Below are positions 26,195-33,911 of a DNA stretch of 64,000 nt, one piece after another. The first letter of the stretch is position 1; each line of letters opens with the position of its first letter. A program made the position numbers and the translations under genes. This DNA is from an uncultured Lachnospiraceae bacterium (GTDB taxonomy: Bacteria > Bacillota > Clostridia > Lachnospirales > Lachnospiraceae), in the NCBI GenBank assembly GCA_947571775.1, contig CANOZK010000007.1:82924-146923 (forward strand), read 5' to 3'. Below the pieces are notes generated by a model. That model saw nothing but the letters and a program-made list of their open reading frames with translations, made no database searches and had not been told where the DNA came from.

Positions 26195-26253
26195 AAAGAC
26201 CTCCCTTTTTTGGCGGGCGCAGGAAGAGCGTCTCCATAAAAAGGCAGGTCTTT
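26195..26253 (-). terminator. Hairpin downstream of rplA
   Basis: AAAGACCTCCCTTTTTT (26195 on) and AAAAAGGCAGGTCTTT (ending 26253) pair with few mismatches around a GC-rich loop; on the minus strand the stem is followed by CTGC rather than a T run, although T runs lie inside the stem. It probably ends the rpmG-to-rplA transcript before the BspA-like gene. Confidence 0.55.
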
Positions 26254-26362
26254 TGATAAAGCCTCCGGCGGGTGGCAGGCATGCGGAAATGGATTCTGTC
26301 GGCAAAACTGATCCGCACGCCGCCGCAAAGATGCCGAGGCGTTCTTGAATGGGCAAAGTGGA

Positions 26363-27052
26363 TTAGAACTTTGCTGGGTTTATTTTCACACCAGGTCCCA
26401 TTGTAGGTGCAAGGGAAATACTTCTCAGATATTGTCCCTTCACTGCGCTGGGTCTTGCTTTCAAAATGGTTTCAATCAAAGTCTGGAAGTTTTCTTTTAA
26501 CTGATCTTCGCTAAAAGAAGCTTTTCCAATCGGCACATGCACGATATTGGTTTTGTCCAGACGATATTCGATCTTACCGGCTTTGATATCGGATATGGCT
26601 TTTGCTACATCCATGGTTACGGTTCCGGCTTTCGGGTTGGGCATCAGACCTTTTGGTCCCAATACACGGCCCAGACGACCTACTACGCCCATCATGTCAG
26701 GGGTTGCTACAACAACGTCGAAATCTAACCAGCCGTCGTTTTGGATCTTGGGGATCAATTCCTCGCCGCCCACGAAATCAGCGCCTGCTGCCTGAGCTTC
26801 TTCCAGTTTCGCATCCTTGGCAAACACCAGAACACGAACGCTTCTGCCTGTCCCATGAGGCAGGACAACAGCGCCGCGGATCTGCTGATCTGCATGGCGT
26901 CCGTCACATCCTGTACGGATATGAACTTCGATTGTCTCATCAAATTTTGCAACGGCTGCTTTTTTTACCAGTGCAATGGCTTCTTCCGGATCATATAACA
27001 TTGTACGGTCGATGGCTTTTGCAGCTTCTTGATATCTCTTCCCTCTCTTCAT
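26363..27052 (-). CDS. rplA: 50S ribosomal protein L1
   Basis: Binds 23S rRNA at the mobile stalk and can repress its own operon. Begins [41 protein letters not shown], the L1 signature, is at about 131-145. It has 229 residues, the standard length. The gene starts 4 bases after rplK ends, so translation is coupled. It is the last ribosomal gene of the rpmG-secE-nusG-rplK-rplA run. Confidence 0.98.
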   Translation of the reverse strand: MKRGKRYQEAAKAIDRTMLYDPEEAIALVKKAAVAKFDETIEVHIRTGCDGRHADQQIRGAVVLPHGTGRSVRVLVFAKDAKLEEAQAAGADFVGGEELIPKIQNDGWLDFDVVVATPDMMGVVGRLGRVLGPKGLMPNPKAGTVTMDVAKAISDIKAGKIEYRLDKTNIVHVPIGKASFSEDQLKENFQTLIETILKARPSAVKGQYLRSISLAPTMGPGVKINPAKF

Positions 27053-27056
27053 ATCC

Positions 27057-27482
27057 TTACTCCTCCACTGTGATTCCCATGCTCTTGGCTGTACCGATAA
27101 TCATGCTCATGGCAGCTTCCAGGGAACCAGCATTCAAATCTTTCATCTTGGTTTCGGCAATTTCCTGAATCTGGGCTTTTGTTACGCTGCCCACTTTTAC
27201 TTTGTTCGGAGTTCCGGAACCGGATTTTATGTTACAGGCCTTTTTTAATAAAACGGCAGCCGGCGGAGTTTTGGTTATAAAGCTGAAGCTTCTGTCCGCA
27301 TAAACCGTGATGACTACGGGAATCAGTACGTCTCCCATATCTGCGGTCTTTGCATTGAATTCTTTGGTAAACTGAACGATATTAACACCGTGCTGTCCCA
27401 GTGCCGGACCTACCGGCGGTGCTGGCGTTGCTTTGCCAGCAGGAATCTGCAATTTAATATAGCCTTCGATTTTTTTTGCCAT
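27057..27482 (-). CDS. rplK: 50S ribosomal protein L11
   Basis: Part of the GTPase-associated centre, bound to helices 43-44 of 23S rRNA. Starts [20 protein letters not shown] and carries [20 protein letters not shown], typical L11. The ATG at 27482 has AAGGAGGTG upstream; the frame is open for 19 further codons without a good site. It has 141 residues. Preceded by a short hairpin resembling the L1-binding site. Confidence 0.98.
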   Translation of the reverse strand: MAKKIEGYIKLQIPAGKATPAPPVGPALGQHGVNIVQFTKEFNAKTADMGDVLIPVVITVYADRSFSFITKTPPAAVLLKKACNIKSGSGTPNKVKVGSVTKAQIQEIAETKMKDLNAGSLEAAMSMIIGTAKSMGITVEE

Positions 27483-27497
27483 AACAGGCACCTCCTT

Positions 27498-27539
27498 GTG
27501 GTATTGGCGGGGGTTGGCCCTTGGGCCCTGCCCTCCCAC
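27498..27539 (-). promoter_or_regulatory. Candidate L1-binding leader before rplK
   Basis: On the minus strand GTGGGAGGG is closed by CAATACCAC, with a GGGCCC/GGGCC inner hairpin, directly before the rplK ribosome site. Firmicute rplK-rplA operons carry a similar L1 recognition structure, through which L1 represses both genes. Assignment is by position and motif only. Confidence 0.5.
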
Positions 27540-27548
27540 TGCTACAAT

Positions 27549-28073
27549 TTACAATTTCACTACGTCAGAAAAACTGATCTCAACCGGCGTTTCACTGCCG
27601 AACAGTTCCACGCCAATGGTGACTAACTGTTTCTGTGGATTGACGGCCATGACCGTACCGCTGGTATCTTTCCATGGGCCTCCGGTTACCATAACCAGAT
27701 CCCCTTCTGTGTAAGCCACAGCCACAGCCTTTGTTTCAAGCTGAATGCCAAGGGATTTCATTTCGGCTTCTGTCAGAGGAACCGGCTTGGAACCCGGCCC
27801 TACAAATCCGGTGACGCCTCGCGTATTGCGCACCACATACCAGGTATCGTCGTTCATGATCATATACAGCAGAACATAGCCGGGAAACAGCTTCTTCTGT
27901 ACGACCTTCTGCATATCGTTTTTCATTTCCACTACATCTTGCAGCGGAACACATACCTCCAGAATCTGGTCTTCCAGATGTCTGTTGGCGATTGTCTTCT
28001 CGATATTTGCCTTTACCTTATTCTCATAGCCGGAATAGGTATGCGCTACATACCATTTTGCACTTTCTGACAT
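27549..28073 (-). CDS. nusG: Transcription termination/antitermination protein NusG
   Basis: Binds the RNA polymerase clamp and affects pausing, Rho action and transcription-translation coupling. Residues 1-110 are the NGN domain (KWYVAHTYSGYENKVK at the start; FPGYVLLYM; RNTRGVTGFVG) and 125-174 the KOW domain (EGDLVMVTGGPWKDTSG). It has 174 residues. It starts 21 bases after secE, the nearly universal gene order. Confidence 0.98.
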   Translation of the reverse strand: MSESAKWYVAHTYSGYENKVKANIEKTIANRHLEDQILEVCVPLQDVVEMKNDMQKVVQKKLFPGYVLLYMIMNDDTWYVVRNTRGVTGFVGPGSKPVPLTEAEMKSLGIQLETKAVAVAYTEGDLVMVTGGPWKDTSGTVMAVNPQKQLVTIGVELFGSETPVEISFSDVVKL

Positions 28074-28094
28074 ATCCTCATCCTTTTCACAAAC

Positions 28095-28295
28095 TTATTT
28101 CACCAAAAGGTTGATTCCTTCCAGGATTGCCGCATCAAACACGCTGATCAGCACGCCCAAAACAGCGGTGACAACTACTACGGCTACCGTCTGTTTTACC
28201 AATGTTTTTCTGTCCGGCCAGATAATTTTTTTAAACTCTGTACTCAGTCCGTCAAACCATATTTTTATCTGGCTTTCTTTCTTTTTTTCTGCCAT
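28095..28295 (-). CDS. secE: Preprotein translocase subunit SecE
   Basis: Essential clamp of the SecYEG channel. The protein has 66 residues: a charged cytoplasmic amphipathic helix (FDGLSTEFKKIIWPDRKTL, about 14-32) and one membrane helix (QTVAVVVVTAVLGVLISV, about 35-55). This is the short, single-helix Gram-positive form. The ATG at 28295 is chosen because a GTG five codons earlier has no ribosome site. It sits between rpmG and nusG. Confidence 0.95.
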   Translation of the reverse strand: MAEKKKESQIKIWFDGLSTEFKKIIWPDRKTLVKQTVAVVVVTAVLGVLISVFDAAILEGINLLVK

Positions 28296-28319
28296 AAGCT
28301 CTGCCCTCACAAATTCGGA

Positions 28320-28469
28320 TTATTTGGTTTCCTTATGCAGAGTATGCCTCCTGCAGAATTTACAATACTTTCTTGTTTCCATTCTGTCTGGATGGTTTTT
28401 CTTCTCTTTCGTCGTATTGTAATTACGTTGTTTGCACTCTGTACATGCCAGTGTGATTTTTACACGCAC
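28320..28469 (-). CDS. rpmG: 50S ribosomal protein L33
   Basis: 49 residues starting with GTG at 28469, eight bases after GGAGG. The protein reads [20 protein letters not shown], then [16 protein letters not shown] at the end. The two Cys pairs (C-T-E-C and C-K-F-C) form the zinc-binding C+ version of L33. It is too short to be found by simple ORF length filters. It opens the rpmG-secE-nusG-rplK-rplA operon, 24 bases before secE; the tRNA-Trp gene found here in some Firmicutes is absent. Confidence 0.95.
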   Translation of the reverse strand: MRVKITLACTECKQRNYNTTKEKKNHPDRMETRKYCKFCRRHTLHKETK

Positions 28470-28592
28470 AACTTCCACCTCCACTGTTTTCATAGCAGTC
28501 CCGTAAAGTTTTCTTTCGGGAACGCCTTTCCTTTGCGCCGTTTACAGGTAAATTTAAGCATAAAAAAAAGACCCAATTCTCGTCACCGTCAC

Positions 28593-28622
28593 AGTATAGC
28601 ATACTTTGGAAAAGCAAGTCAA
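28593..28622 (-). promoter_or_regulatory. Promoter of rpmG-secE-nusG-rplKA
   Basis: Minus strand: TTGACT (28617-28622) and TATACT (28593-28598), 18 bases apart, with TG just before the -10 box. The leader to rpmG is about 115 bases and contains a T-rich run near 28562. Confidence 0.75.
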
Positions 28623-28695
28623 GGCTTTCTATTGTAAAAGAAAGAAAAATATATTAAAATATGAATTAAAATGGGCAAGAAAGGAGTGTCAAAGG

Positions 28696-28911
28696 ATGAG
28701 AGTGCATACACAGCAAATCCTATTGGGTGCGGTCATGTTTTTTGCGGCGATCTGTCTGACAACTGGATGCGGCGGAAAATATGAGAAATCAACAGCAGCA
28801 GAAAGCGTGTCCAGATTGATTTTTCAGACCATGCGTGGACAGACCATGCAGCAGCAGACTGGAAGGCGTCTGCCTCATCAGCAGCCGCACCAGATGCCTG
28901 TATTTCCGTAA
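28696..28911 (+). CDS. Small putative lipoprotein
   Basis: 71 residues with GAAAGGAG upstream, a hydrophobic segment (ILLGAVMFFAAICL, 8-21) and a lipobox-like TTGC with C25, followed by GGKYEKS. The rest is low complexity, rich in Gln, His and Pro (MQQQTGRRLPHQQPHQMPV). No family is recognised. The abrupt low-complexity end suggests either a tiny lipoprotein or the remains of a longer one. A DUF885 protein gene follows about 100 bases downstream on the same strand. Confidence 0.5.
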   Translation: MRVHTQQILLGAVMFFAAICLTTGCGGKYEKSTAAESVSRLIFQTMRGQTMQQQTGRRLPHQQPHQMPVFP

Positions 28912-29011
28912 AAAAATAATTTTCTTTTCTTTTTTTCCCAGATAAAGGTCTTGGCATAGATAAGCAGGATTGTCAATAAAATATACAAACACTCTAAATA
29001 GAGAGATGGAT

Positions 29012-30769
29012 ATGGAAAAAAAGAAAGTTTTCAAGCTTGTCTATGTGGTTCCGGGGTTGTGCCTGCTGCTGCTTCTCGGCGTATTGTTGGGATATGGTTC
29101 CCGACACTGGTCATTCAGTGAAAACGGCCGTTTTGAAAAATTTGCCGACGATTTATTCTTGGGGGAGGTGGCGTCCAATACCCTGAACCTGCATTACACG
29201 CTGGCGCACCCGGAGCAGTACGGAATTACGGAGTATGCCATTTCGCTGGGGGCCATGTCCGCCGAGCCGGATCCAAAACGGTATGAAGTTATGGAACAGT
29301 ATCTAAAAACACTCAAAAAATTCAATTACAAAAAACTCTCTTCGGAAAATCAAATCACTCTGGATATGTTACTTCTTTATTTTACCACGGAAAAATCTTC
29401 TCAAAAATTCTATTATTTGGAAGAGCCTTTGGGCGAAACGCTGGGCATTCAGGCACAGCTTCCAGTTCTTTTGGCGGAATATACCTTCTATGACAGGCAG
29501 GATATCTCTGATTACTTAAAGCTTCTGGAAACCATAGACACCTATTTTGCGGAAATTTTGGCTTTTGAGCAGGAAAAAGCGCAGCAGGGATTGTTTATGA
29601 GCGACCGCTCTTTGGAGGGAATTGTATCTCAGTGCCAGGAATTTATCAAGGATCCTCAGAACAATTTTCTCTCAGAAGTTTTTCAGGACAAATTGGAGGA
29701 ATTTGCCGAGGAAACCGGGGAGATTTCCCAAGAGGAAATACAGGATTGTCTGAAAGCTCATCAGCAGATTCTGGAAAAGCATGTATTTCCGGCTTATGAA
29801 ATGCTCAGCCAAGGACTGGAGGCGCTAAAAGGCGCGGGTCAAAATGAAAATGGCCTGCGTCATTATCCCAACGGGCGCGCCTATTACCAGTATCTTCTGC
29901 AAAGCGACGTCGGTGTGTATACGACAGTGGAGGCTATTGAAAAGCAGTTATATAAGCAGCTTATGGCCGATTACCAGGAGCTGGGGGAACTTCTGAAGAA
30001 ATCGCCTTCGCTGATTGCTTCGATTTACAACAATGATTTTACCCTGGAATCTCCCCAGGCGGCTCTGGAAACGCTGGAAACGGCTTATCCGCAGGATTTC
30101 CCCGCTCTTCCGAAACCTGAATATCAGGTAAAATACGTGCATCCCTCTCTGGCTGAGTTTTTAAGCCCGGCGTTTTACCTGACGCCTCCCCTGGATACGC
30201 TTTCACCAAATACTATCTATATCAATCCGGCCAGCCAGACCTCGGATCTGGAGCTGTTTGCCACCCTGGCGCATGAAGGATTCCCTGGTCATTTATATCA
30301 GTCCCTATATTTCCAGCAGAGCGATCCCCACGCAGTCCGCAGTATAATCGGCTTTGGCGGCTATATCGAAGGCTGGGCGACTTATATCGAATCCTACGGA
30401 TACCATTATGCCCCCGCAGACGCGGATCTGACCCGGCTGCTCTGGTTAAACCGTTCGGTAAATCTGTGTATTTACTCCCTGTTGGATGTGGGAGTTCATT
30501 ATTATGGATGGTCGCTGGAGAATGCGGCGCAGTATCTAAAGCCTTTTGGGATCACGGACAATGCGATTGTACAGGAGATTTTCCAGGCTGTCGTGGAAGC
30601 TCCGGCTAATTATCTGCGCTATTATTTAGGCTCCCTGAATTTCACCCAGCTAAAAAAAGAAATGCAAAAGCAGGAAGGCCAGAAATTTGAGCTGCAGGAG
30701 TTCCACAGACGGGTTTTAGAGATCGGCCCGGTGCAGTTTCCAGTGTTGAAAAAGCATCTAGGGCTGTAA
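29012..30769 (+). CDS. DUF885-family putative metallopeptidase, membrane-anchored
   Basis: 585 residues with an N-terminal signal anchor (VYVVPGLCLLLLLGVLLG, about 9-26) after a Lys-rich start, so the catalytic part would be outside the membrane. DUF885 proteins are predicted gluzincin-like metallopeptidases; the family motif HEGFPGH is at 421-427 (H421, E422, H427), with GYIEGWATYIE downstream. The start at 29012 is favoured by AGAGAG six bases upstream; an ATG at 29006 is also in frame. It stands alone, followed by a capA-like gene with its own promoter. The substrate is unknown; a carboxypeptidase or dipeptidase role is inferred from distant family members. Confidence 0.82.
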   Translation: MEKKKVFKLVYVVPGLCLLLLLGVLLGYGSRHWSFSENGRFEKFADDLFLGEVASNTLNLHYTLAHPEQYGITEYAISLGAMSAEPDPKRYEVMEQYLKTLKKFNYKKLSSENQITLDMLLLYFTTEKSSQKFYYLEEPLGETLGIQAQLPVLLAEYTFYDRQDISDYLKLLETIDTYFAEILAFEQEKAQQGLFMSDRSLEGIVSQCQEFIKDPQNNFLSEVFQDKLEEFAEETGEISQEEIQDCLKAHQQILEKHVFPAYEMLSQGLEALKGAGQNENGLRHYPNGRAYYQYLLQSDVGVYTTVEAIEKQLYKQLMADYQELGELLKKSPSLIASIYNNDFTLESPQAALETLETAYPQDFPALPKPEYQVKYVHPSLAEFLSPAFYLTPPLDTLSPNTIYINPASQTSDLELFATLAHEGFPGHLYQSLYFQQSDPHAVRSIIGFGGYIEGWATYIESYGYHYAPADADLTRLLWLNRSVNLCIYSLLDVGVHYYGWSLENAAQYLKPFGITDNAIVQEIFQAVVEAPANYLRYYLGSLNFTQLKKEMQKQEGQKFELQEFHRRVLEIGPVQFPVLKKHLGL

Positions 30770-30837
30770 AAAATGGCGGAAAAGAGGAATTTTTGACGAT
30801 TTGGTTATATTATCACTATCTTCTGCATAAAAGATTT

Positions 30838-30846
30838 GATATAATA
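30838..30846 (+). promoter_or_regulatory. Extended -10 promoter for the capA-like gene
   Basis: TGA-TATAAT at 30838-30846 is a consensus extended -10 box, 36 bases before the ATG; no good -35 box is seen at 17 bases, which extended -10 promoters tolerate. Confidence 0.5.
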
Positions 30847-30881
30847 TTTAACGGGGTATGTAAGAGAGGGTGATAATTTCT

Positions 30882-32315
30882 ATGAAACGAAATAATTTAC
30901 CATTAGAGAAAATAGAAAAAAACAGGGCGAAAATCAGCCTGGTGCTTTCCATAGTAACCTTGTTGATCCTCTGCGGGATTATTACCCAGGTGGATAAAGC
31001 CTTTGTTTCGGCAGAACACAAGACGGCTTCGGTTTCGGGCCAGGAGGAAAAGGAACAGGAGGAGGTTTTGGAAACTTCAACTTCCTCTGTCCGTATCCTG
31101 GCGGCGGGCAATAACATTCTGGATGACAGCATCCTGGCTTGTGGACAAGCAAACGAAGCGGCCTGGAATTATGACCAGCTTTACAGTCTGGTCAGGGAGC
31201 AGATCAACCAGGCGGATCTGTCCATTGTAACACAGGAGTCCGTTTTCACGGCGGATCACAATCTGACCAGCGGGAGTACCGTTTATTCCACACCTGTGGA
31301 AGTGGCCAGCGCGCTGGTCAACGCGGGATTTGACATCATTGCCAGCGCGACGGAGCACGCCGATGACTTCGGATCGGATTATTTACGAAATACGCTGGAA
31401 TTCTGGCAGTCTTCTTATCCCGATATTACGGTGACAGGCGTTCACGGTTCGCAGGAAGACGCCGCAAGCATCCGCGTAGTAGAGCAAAACAATATGAAAA
31501 TTGCTATTTTGAATTATGCTTTCGGTTCCAACAGCGATTCCATCAAGAACGACGCGCCTTTTATGGTGGATTACCTGAAAAGGGAGACAGTCGCCGCGGC
31601 GATCGCCCAGGCGAAAAGCGTCAGCGACTGCATTGTCTTTGTGGCGCATTGGGGAAATCTAAGTAACGCCGTACCCAATGAATATCAGACCCAGTGGGCG
31701 CAGTTTTTGCTGCAGCAAGGGGTAAAGGTTCTGATTGGCACGCACCCCCAAGTGCTTCAGCCATGCCAGATGCTTTCCGATATGAATGGAAATGAGATGC
31801 TGGTCTATTATTCGCTGGGAAGCCTTGTCTCCGGCGCACAGACGGCCCCAGAGCTGCTGGGCGGCCTGGCAGAATTTACCCTGCAAAAAGACACGGTGAA
31901 CGGACAGAGTACGGTAAAGGTGGTCTCCAACAGCCTGACGCCTATCGTTATGCACTATTCGGAAAATTTGAATATCTGCAATGTATATCCGCTGTCCGCT
32001 TATACGGACGAGCTGGCGCAGGGCCACGGGGTCGTGGCTGTCAATTATTATGCCGGCGCGGCTATGAGTGTGGCTTCTTTTCAGAAGTTGTTTGATTATA
32101 TTATGAGTATTCCAGTGGCCGCTTCTGGAAATTCCAATCTTCTGGATTATACCTTTAACGCGGACAGTACGCTTAGCAGCCCGGACGGCACCATCGTTTA
32201 TCCAGGGGAAATCGAGGCGGCCAATGCGGCGGACGGGACGCTGGATCTTCTGACACAGATTATGTCCGGCGAAGTTCAGACAGATTTAAGTACGGATAGT
32301 ATCCAGGCCGAATAA
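30882..32315 (+). CDS. CapA-family metallophosphatase-like protein
   Basis: 477 residues. An N-terminal membrane anchor (LVLSIVTLLILCGII, about 15-30) precedes the PGA_cap/CapA domain (about 60-350), recognised by ILAAGNNILDDSI, NAGFDIIASATEHADDFG, FVAHWGNL and IGTHPQVLQP, which follow the metal-site pattern of calcineurin-like CapA proteins. In Bacillus CapA takes part in poly-gamma-glutamate export; in gut Firmicutes the role is mostly undetermined, and no capB or capC is nearby. The last 30 bases overlap the convergent tatD gene. The first metal-binding residues deviate (N for D), so activity is not assured. Confidence 0.8.
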   Translation: MKRNNLPLEKIEKNRAKISLVLSIVTLLILCGIITQVDKAFVSAEHKTASVSGQEEKEQEEVLETSTSSVRILAAGNNILDDSILACGQANEAAWNYDQLYSLVREQINQADLSIVTQESVFTADHNLTSGSTVYSTPVEVASALVNAGFDIIASATEHADDFGSDYLRNTLEFWQSSYPDITVTGVHGSQEDAASIRVVEQNNMKIAILNYAFGSNSDSIKNDAPFMVDYLKRETVAAAIAQAKSVSDCIVFVAHWGNLSNAVPNEYQTQWAQFLLQQGVKVLIGTHPQVLQPCQMLSDMNGNEMLVYYSLGSLVSGAQTAPELLGGLAEFTLQKDTVNGQSTVKVVSNSLTPIVMHYSENLNICNVYPLSAYTDELAQGHGVVAVNYYAGAAMSVASFQKLFDYIMSIPVAASGNSNLLDYTFNADSTLSSPDGTIVYPGEIEAANAADGTLDLLTQIMSGEVQTDLSTDSIQAE

Positions 32316-33071
32316 CTTTTTGGCGTTGGCGTTGGTTATATCTACCACCTGGTCATAGGGGACGCCTTTTAAGTTGGCAAGCTCCTTGGCGATATAGGGC
32401 AGGTTCAAAGAGGAATTGCGTTTTCCTCTGTTGGGCGCGGGAGCCAGATAAGGGCTGTCAGTTTCCAGAACCAACTGCTCCAGAGGCGCATAGGCAGCTA
32501 CTTCCTTTAACTTCTTGGCATTGGAGAAAGTGAGCACCCCTCCGATGCCAAGGTAAAGTCCCATATTCAGGTATTCCCTGGCAATTTCCACCGAATACGA
32601 GAAACAGTGGATCACGCCGCCGTACATTTCTCCAGCACGCAGTTCTTTTATCACACTGAGCGTATCTTCAGCGGCGTCTCTGCTGTGAATGATAAAAGGC
32701 ATCTTTTCTTCGCGGGCCACTTCCATCTGGGCGCAAAACCACTTCTTCTGTGTCTCATGATTTTCCTTGTTCCAGTGATAATCCAATCCGATTTCTCCAA
32801 TGGCGACGGCTTTTTCGTGCCGGGAAAGGCTCCGAATTTTTTCCAGCACTTGGTCATCCATGCCGCCTACCTCATCTGGATGCACGCCCACGGCTCCATA
32901 TACAAAGGGGTATGTTTCCATCAGTTTGAGGGTGCTGTCTAAACTTTCTACTGTTGCGCATACGTTGACAACCGCTTCGATACCGTAATCCTGGAAAGAG
33001 CGAAGAAGCTCATCCCGATCTGGGTCAAAGGCTTCGTCGTCATAATGCGCGTGGCTTTCAAATATCATCAA
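32286..33071 (-). CDS. tatD: TatD-family metal-dependent DNase
   Basis: Amidohydrolase-fold exonuclease. Metal ligands are visible at H7 and H9 (ESHAHYDD), E in GEIGLDYHW (about 93-101), H in FIIHSRDA, H in GGVIHCFS and D in LVLETDSPYLAP. The length of 261 is standard. AAAGGAG precedes the double ATG at 33071/33068. It overlaps the 3' end of the capA-like gene by 30 bases. Often found downstream of metG; that gene is not in the window. Role: DNA repair or nucleic-acid clean-up. Confidence 0.94.
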   Translation of the reverse strand: MMIFESHAHYDDEAFDPDRDELLRSFQDYGIEAVVNVCATVESLDSTLKLMETYPFVYGAVGVHPDEVGGMDDQVLEKIRSLSRHEKAVAIGEIGLDYHWNKENHETQKKWFCAQMEVAREEKMPFIIHSRDAAEDTLSVIKELRAGEMYGGVIHCFSYSVEIAREYLNMGLYLGIGGVLTFSNAKKLKEVAAYAPLEQLVLETDSPYLAPAPNRGKRNSSLNLPYIAKELANLKGVPYDQVVDITNANAKKLFGLDTIRT

Positions 33072-33282
33072 TTGCAGCTCCTTTCTAAAACAATGTCTAT
33101 CTAAGTTGGTAATTCTGAATCACTATCTATCTGTCATTGTAACAGATATTGGAAGAATAACAAGAGGGGGTTTACGAAAGAAATAAATAATCAGAAAATT
33201 CATGAAAATTTAGAAAATTAACAGCTAAGAATTTTTGAAAGCAATTGAAAATAAAAAAATATAAAAAATCTCAAAAAAAGTC

Positions 33283-33311
33283 TTGACAAATATGCGCGCA
33301 GATGATATGAT
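33283..33311 (+). promoter_or_regulatory. Strong promoter of the 33.3-kb candidate RNA gene
   Basis: TTGACA (33283-33288) and TATGAT (33306-33311), exactly 17 bases apart, with TG before the -10 box. One of the best promoter matches in the window, yet no protein gene follows it. The 210 bases upstream (33072-33282) are extremely AT-rich, like an UP element, and contain no gene. Confidence 0.8.
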
Positions 33312-33317
33312 ACAACC

Positions 33318-33818
33318 ATCAACAAACAGGGGAGGGGATTAGTCCATTGGAAATAGCAGAAAAGAGTTTTTTTAAAAACGTGGTATGGTAAGCATTCCTG
33401 CAGAAAGCACCGGATTCATGTAAGGTGAAAATCGCCGAATCCCTCAGATGGGGAAATATATAGTCCGGCAGTACAAAAGGCTTACCCTGACGGTGAAGAA
33501 TACCACAGATCCAGTACAAGGATTTCCTTTACGTGTAAAGAAACGTAATCAGGAAAGGATGCGGAAGGCCGCATTCCAAGAAGCATATTATCTTTGTAAC
33601 AAAGCGTGAAGATTAAGAAGATGGATAATATGGGTCATGGCTTTGCATTTGGAAAGTTGAAAGTGTGTATAAGGCTTTCTAAGAGGAGGCGGCAGACGGG
33701 AGGAGTATAAGACTGTTGGCGTCCGTAAGCAGGAAGAAAGAATATTTCAAGGAGGCAGAGAAAGAAACGGCAGAAAGGCTGTTTCAGAAGACAGAAAAAT
33801 GAATATGGAAGAATTTTA
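33318..33818 (+). ncRNA. Candidate large structured non-coding RNA
   Basis: About 500 bases with a near-perfect promoter in front, a hairpin terminator behind and no protein-length frame. Nested helices can be read directly: GTGGTAT/ATACCAC (33380-33386 with 33500-33506) stacked on GGTAAGC/GCTTACC (33387-33393 with 33480-33486); inside them GGATTC/GAATCC (33412-33417 with 33437-33442) closing a GGTG/CGCC hairpin; then TTTCCT/AGGAAA (33523-33528 with 33551-33556) around TTACG/CGTAA; ATGCGG/CCGCAT with an AAGG loop (33559-33574); and CATATTATC/GATAATATG (33584-33592 with 33624-33632). Purine-rich single strands link them. I do not recognise RNase P, tmRNA, 6S, SRP or a riboswitch. Size is in the range of ROOL or OLE RNAs, but membership cannot be judged here. 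Confidence 0.65.
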
Positions 33819-33858
33819 AAGCGGCCATCATTTTAAAAAAACAGAATGATGGCCGCTT
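33819..33858. terminator. Bidirectional terminator between candidate RNA and antiporter gene
   Basis: A perfect 14-bp stem, AAGCGGCCATCATT (33819-33832) with AATGATGGCCGCTT (33845-33858), loop rich in A. On the minus strand it is followed by TAAAATT and serves the antiporter gene; on the plus strand by ATTTGG. Confidence 0.75.
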
Positions 33859-33911
33859 ATTTGGTAGTTCAAACGGGGCAGGCAAATGGTGGAATGATTT
33901 TTCAAATATCT

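Noticed and set aside
30882..32315. A poly-gamma-glutamate capsule locus
   Set aside because: Only the CapA-like gene is present; no capB, capC or capE lies nearby and CapA-like proteins are common outside capsule loci.
33347..33391. A 14-codon TTG-initiated leader peptide at the start of the candidate RNA
   Set aside because: A GGGGAGGGG lies upstream, but the codons include the first strand of the outer RNA helix and no regulated gene follows, so translation is not supported.
33400..33445. Cobalamin-riboswitch-like GGTGAAAATC near 33424
   Set aside because: The B12-box and other conserved core elements are missing and no B12-related gene is downstream.
33451..33470. A group I intron S-element-like stretch (AAATATATAGTCC)
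   Set aside because: No partner P7 strand, P/Q core elements or flanking exon gene can be found in the right order, so a group I intron is not supported.
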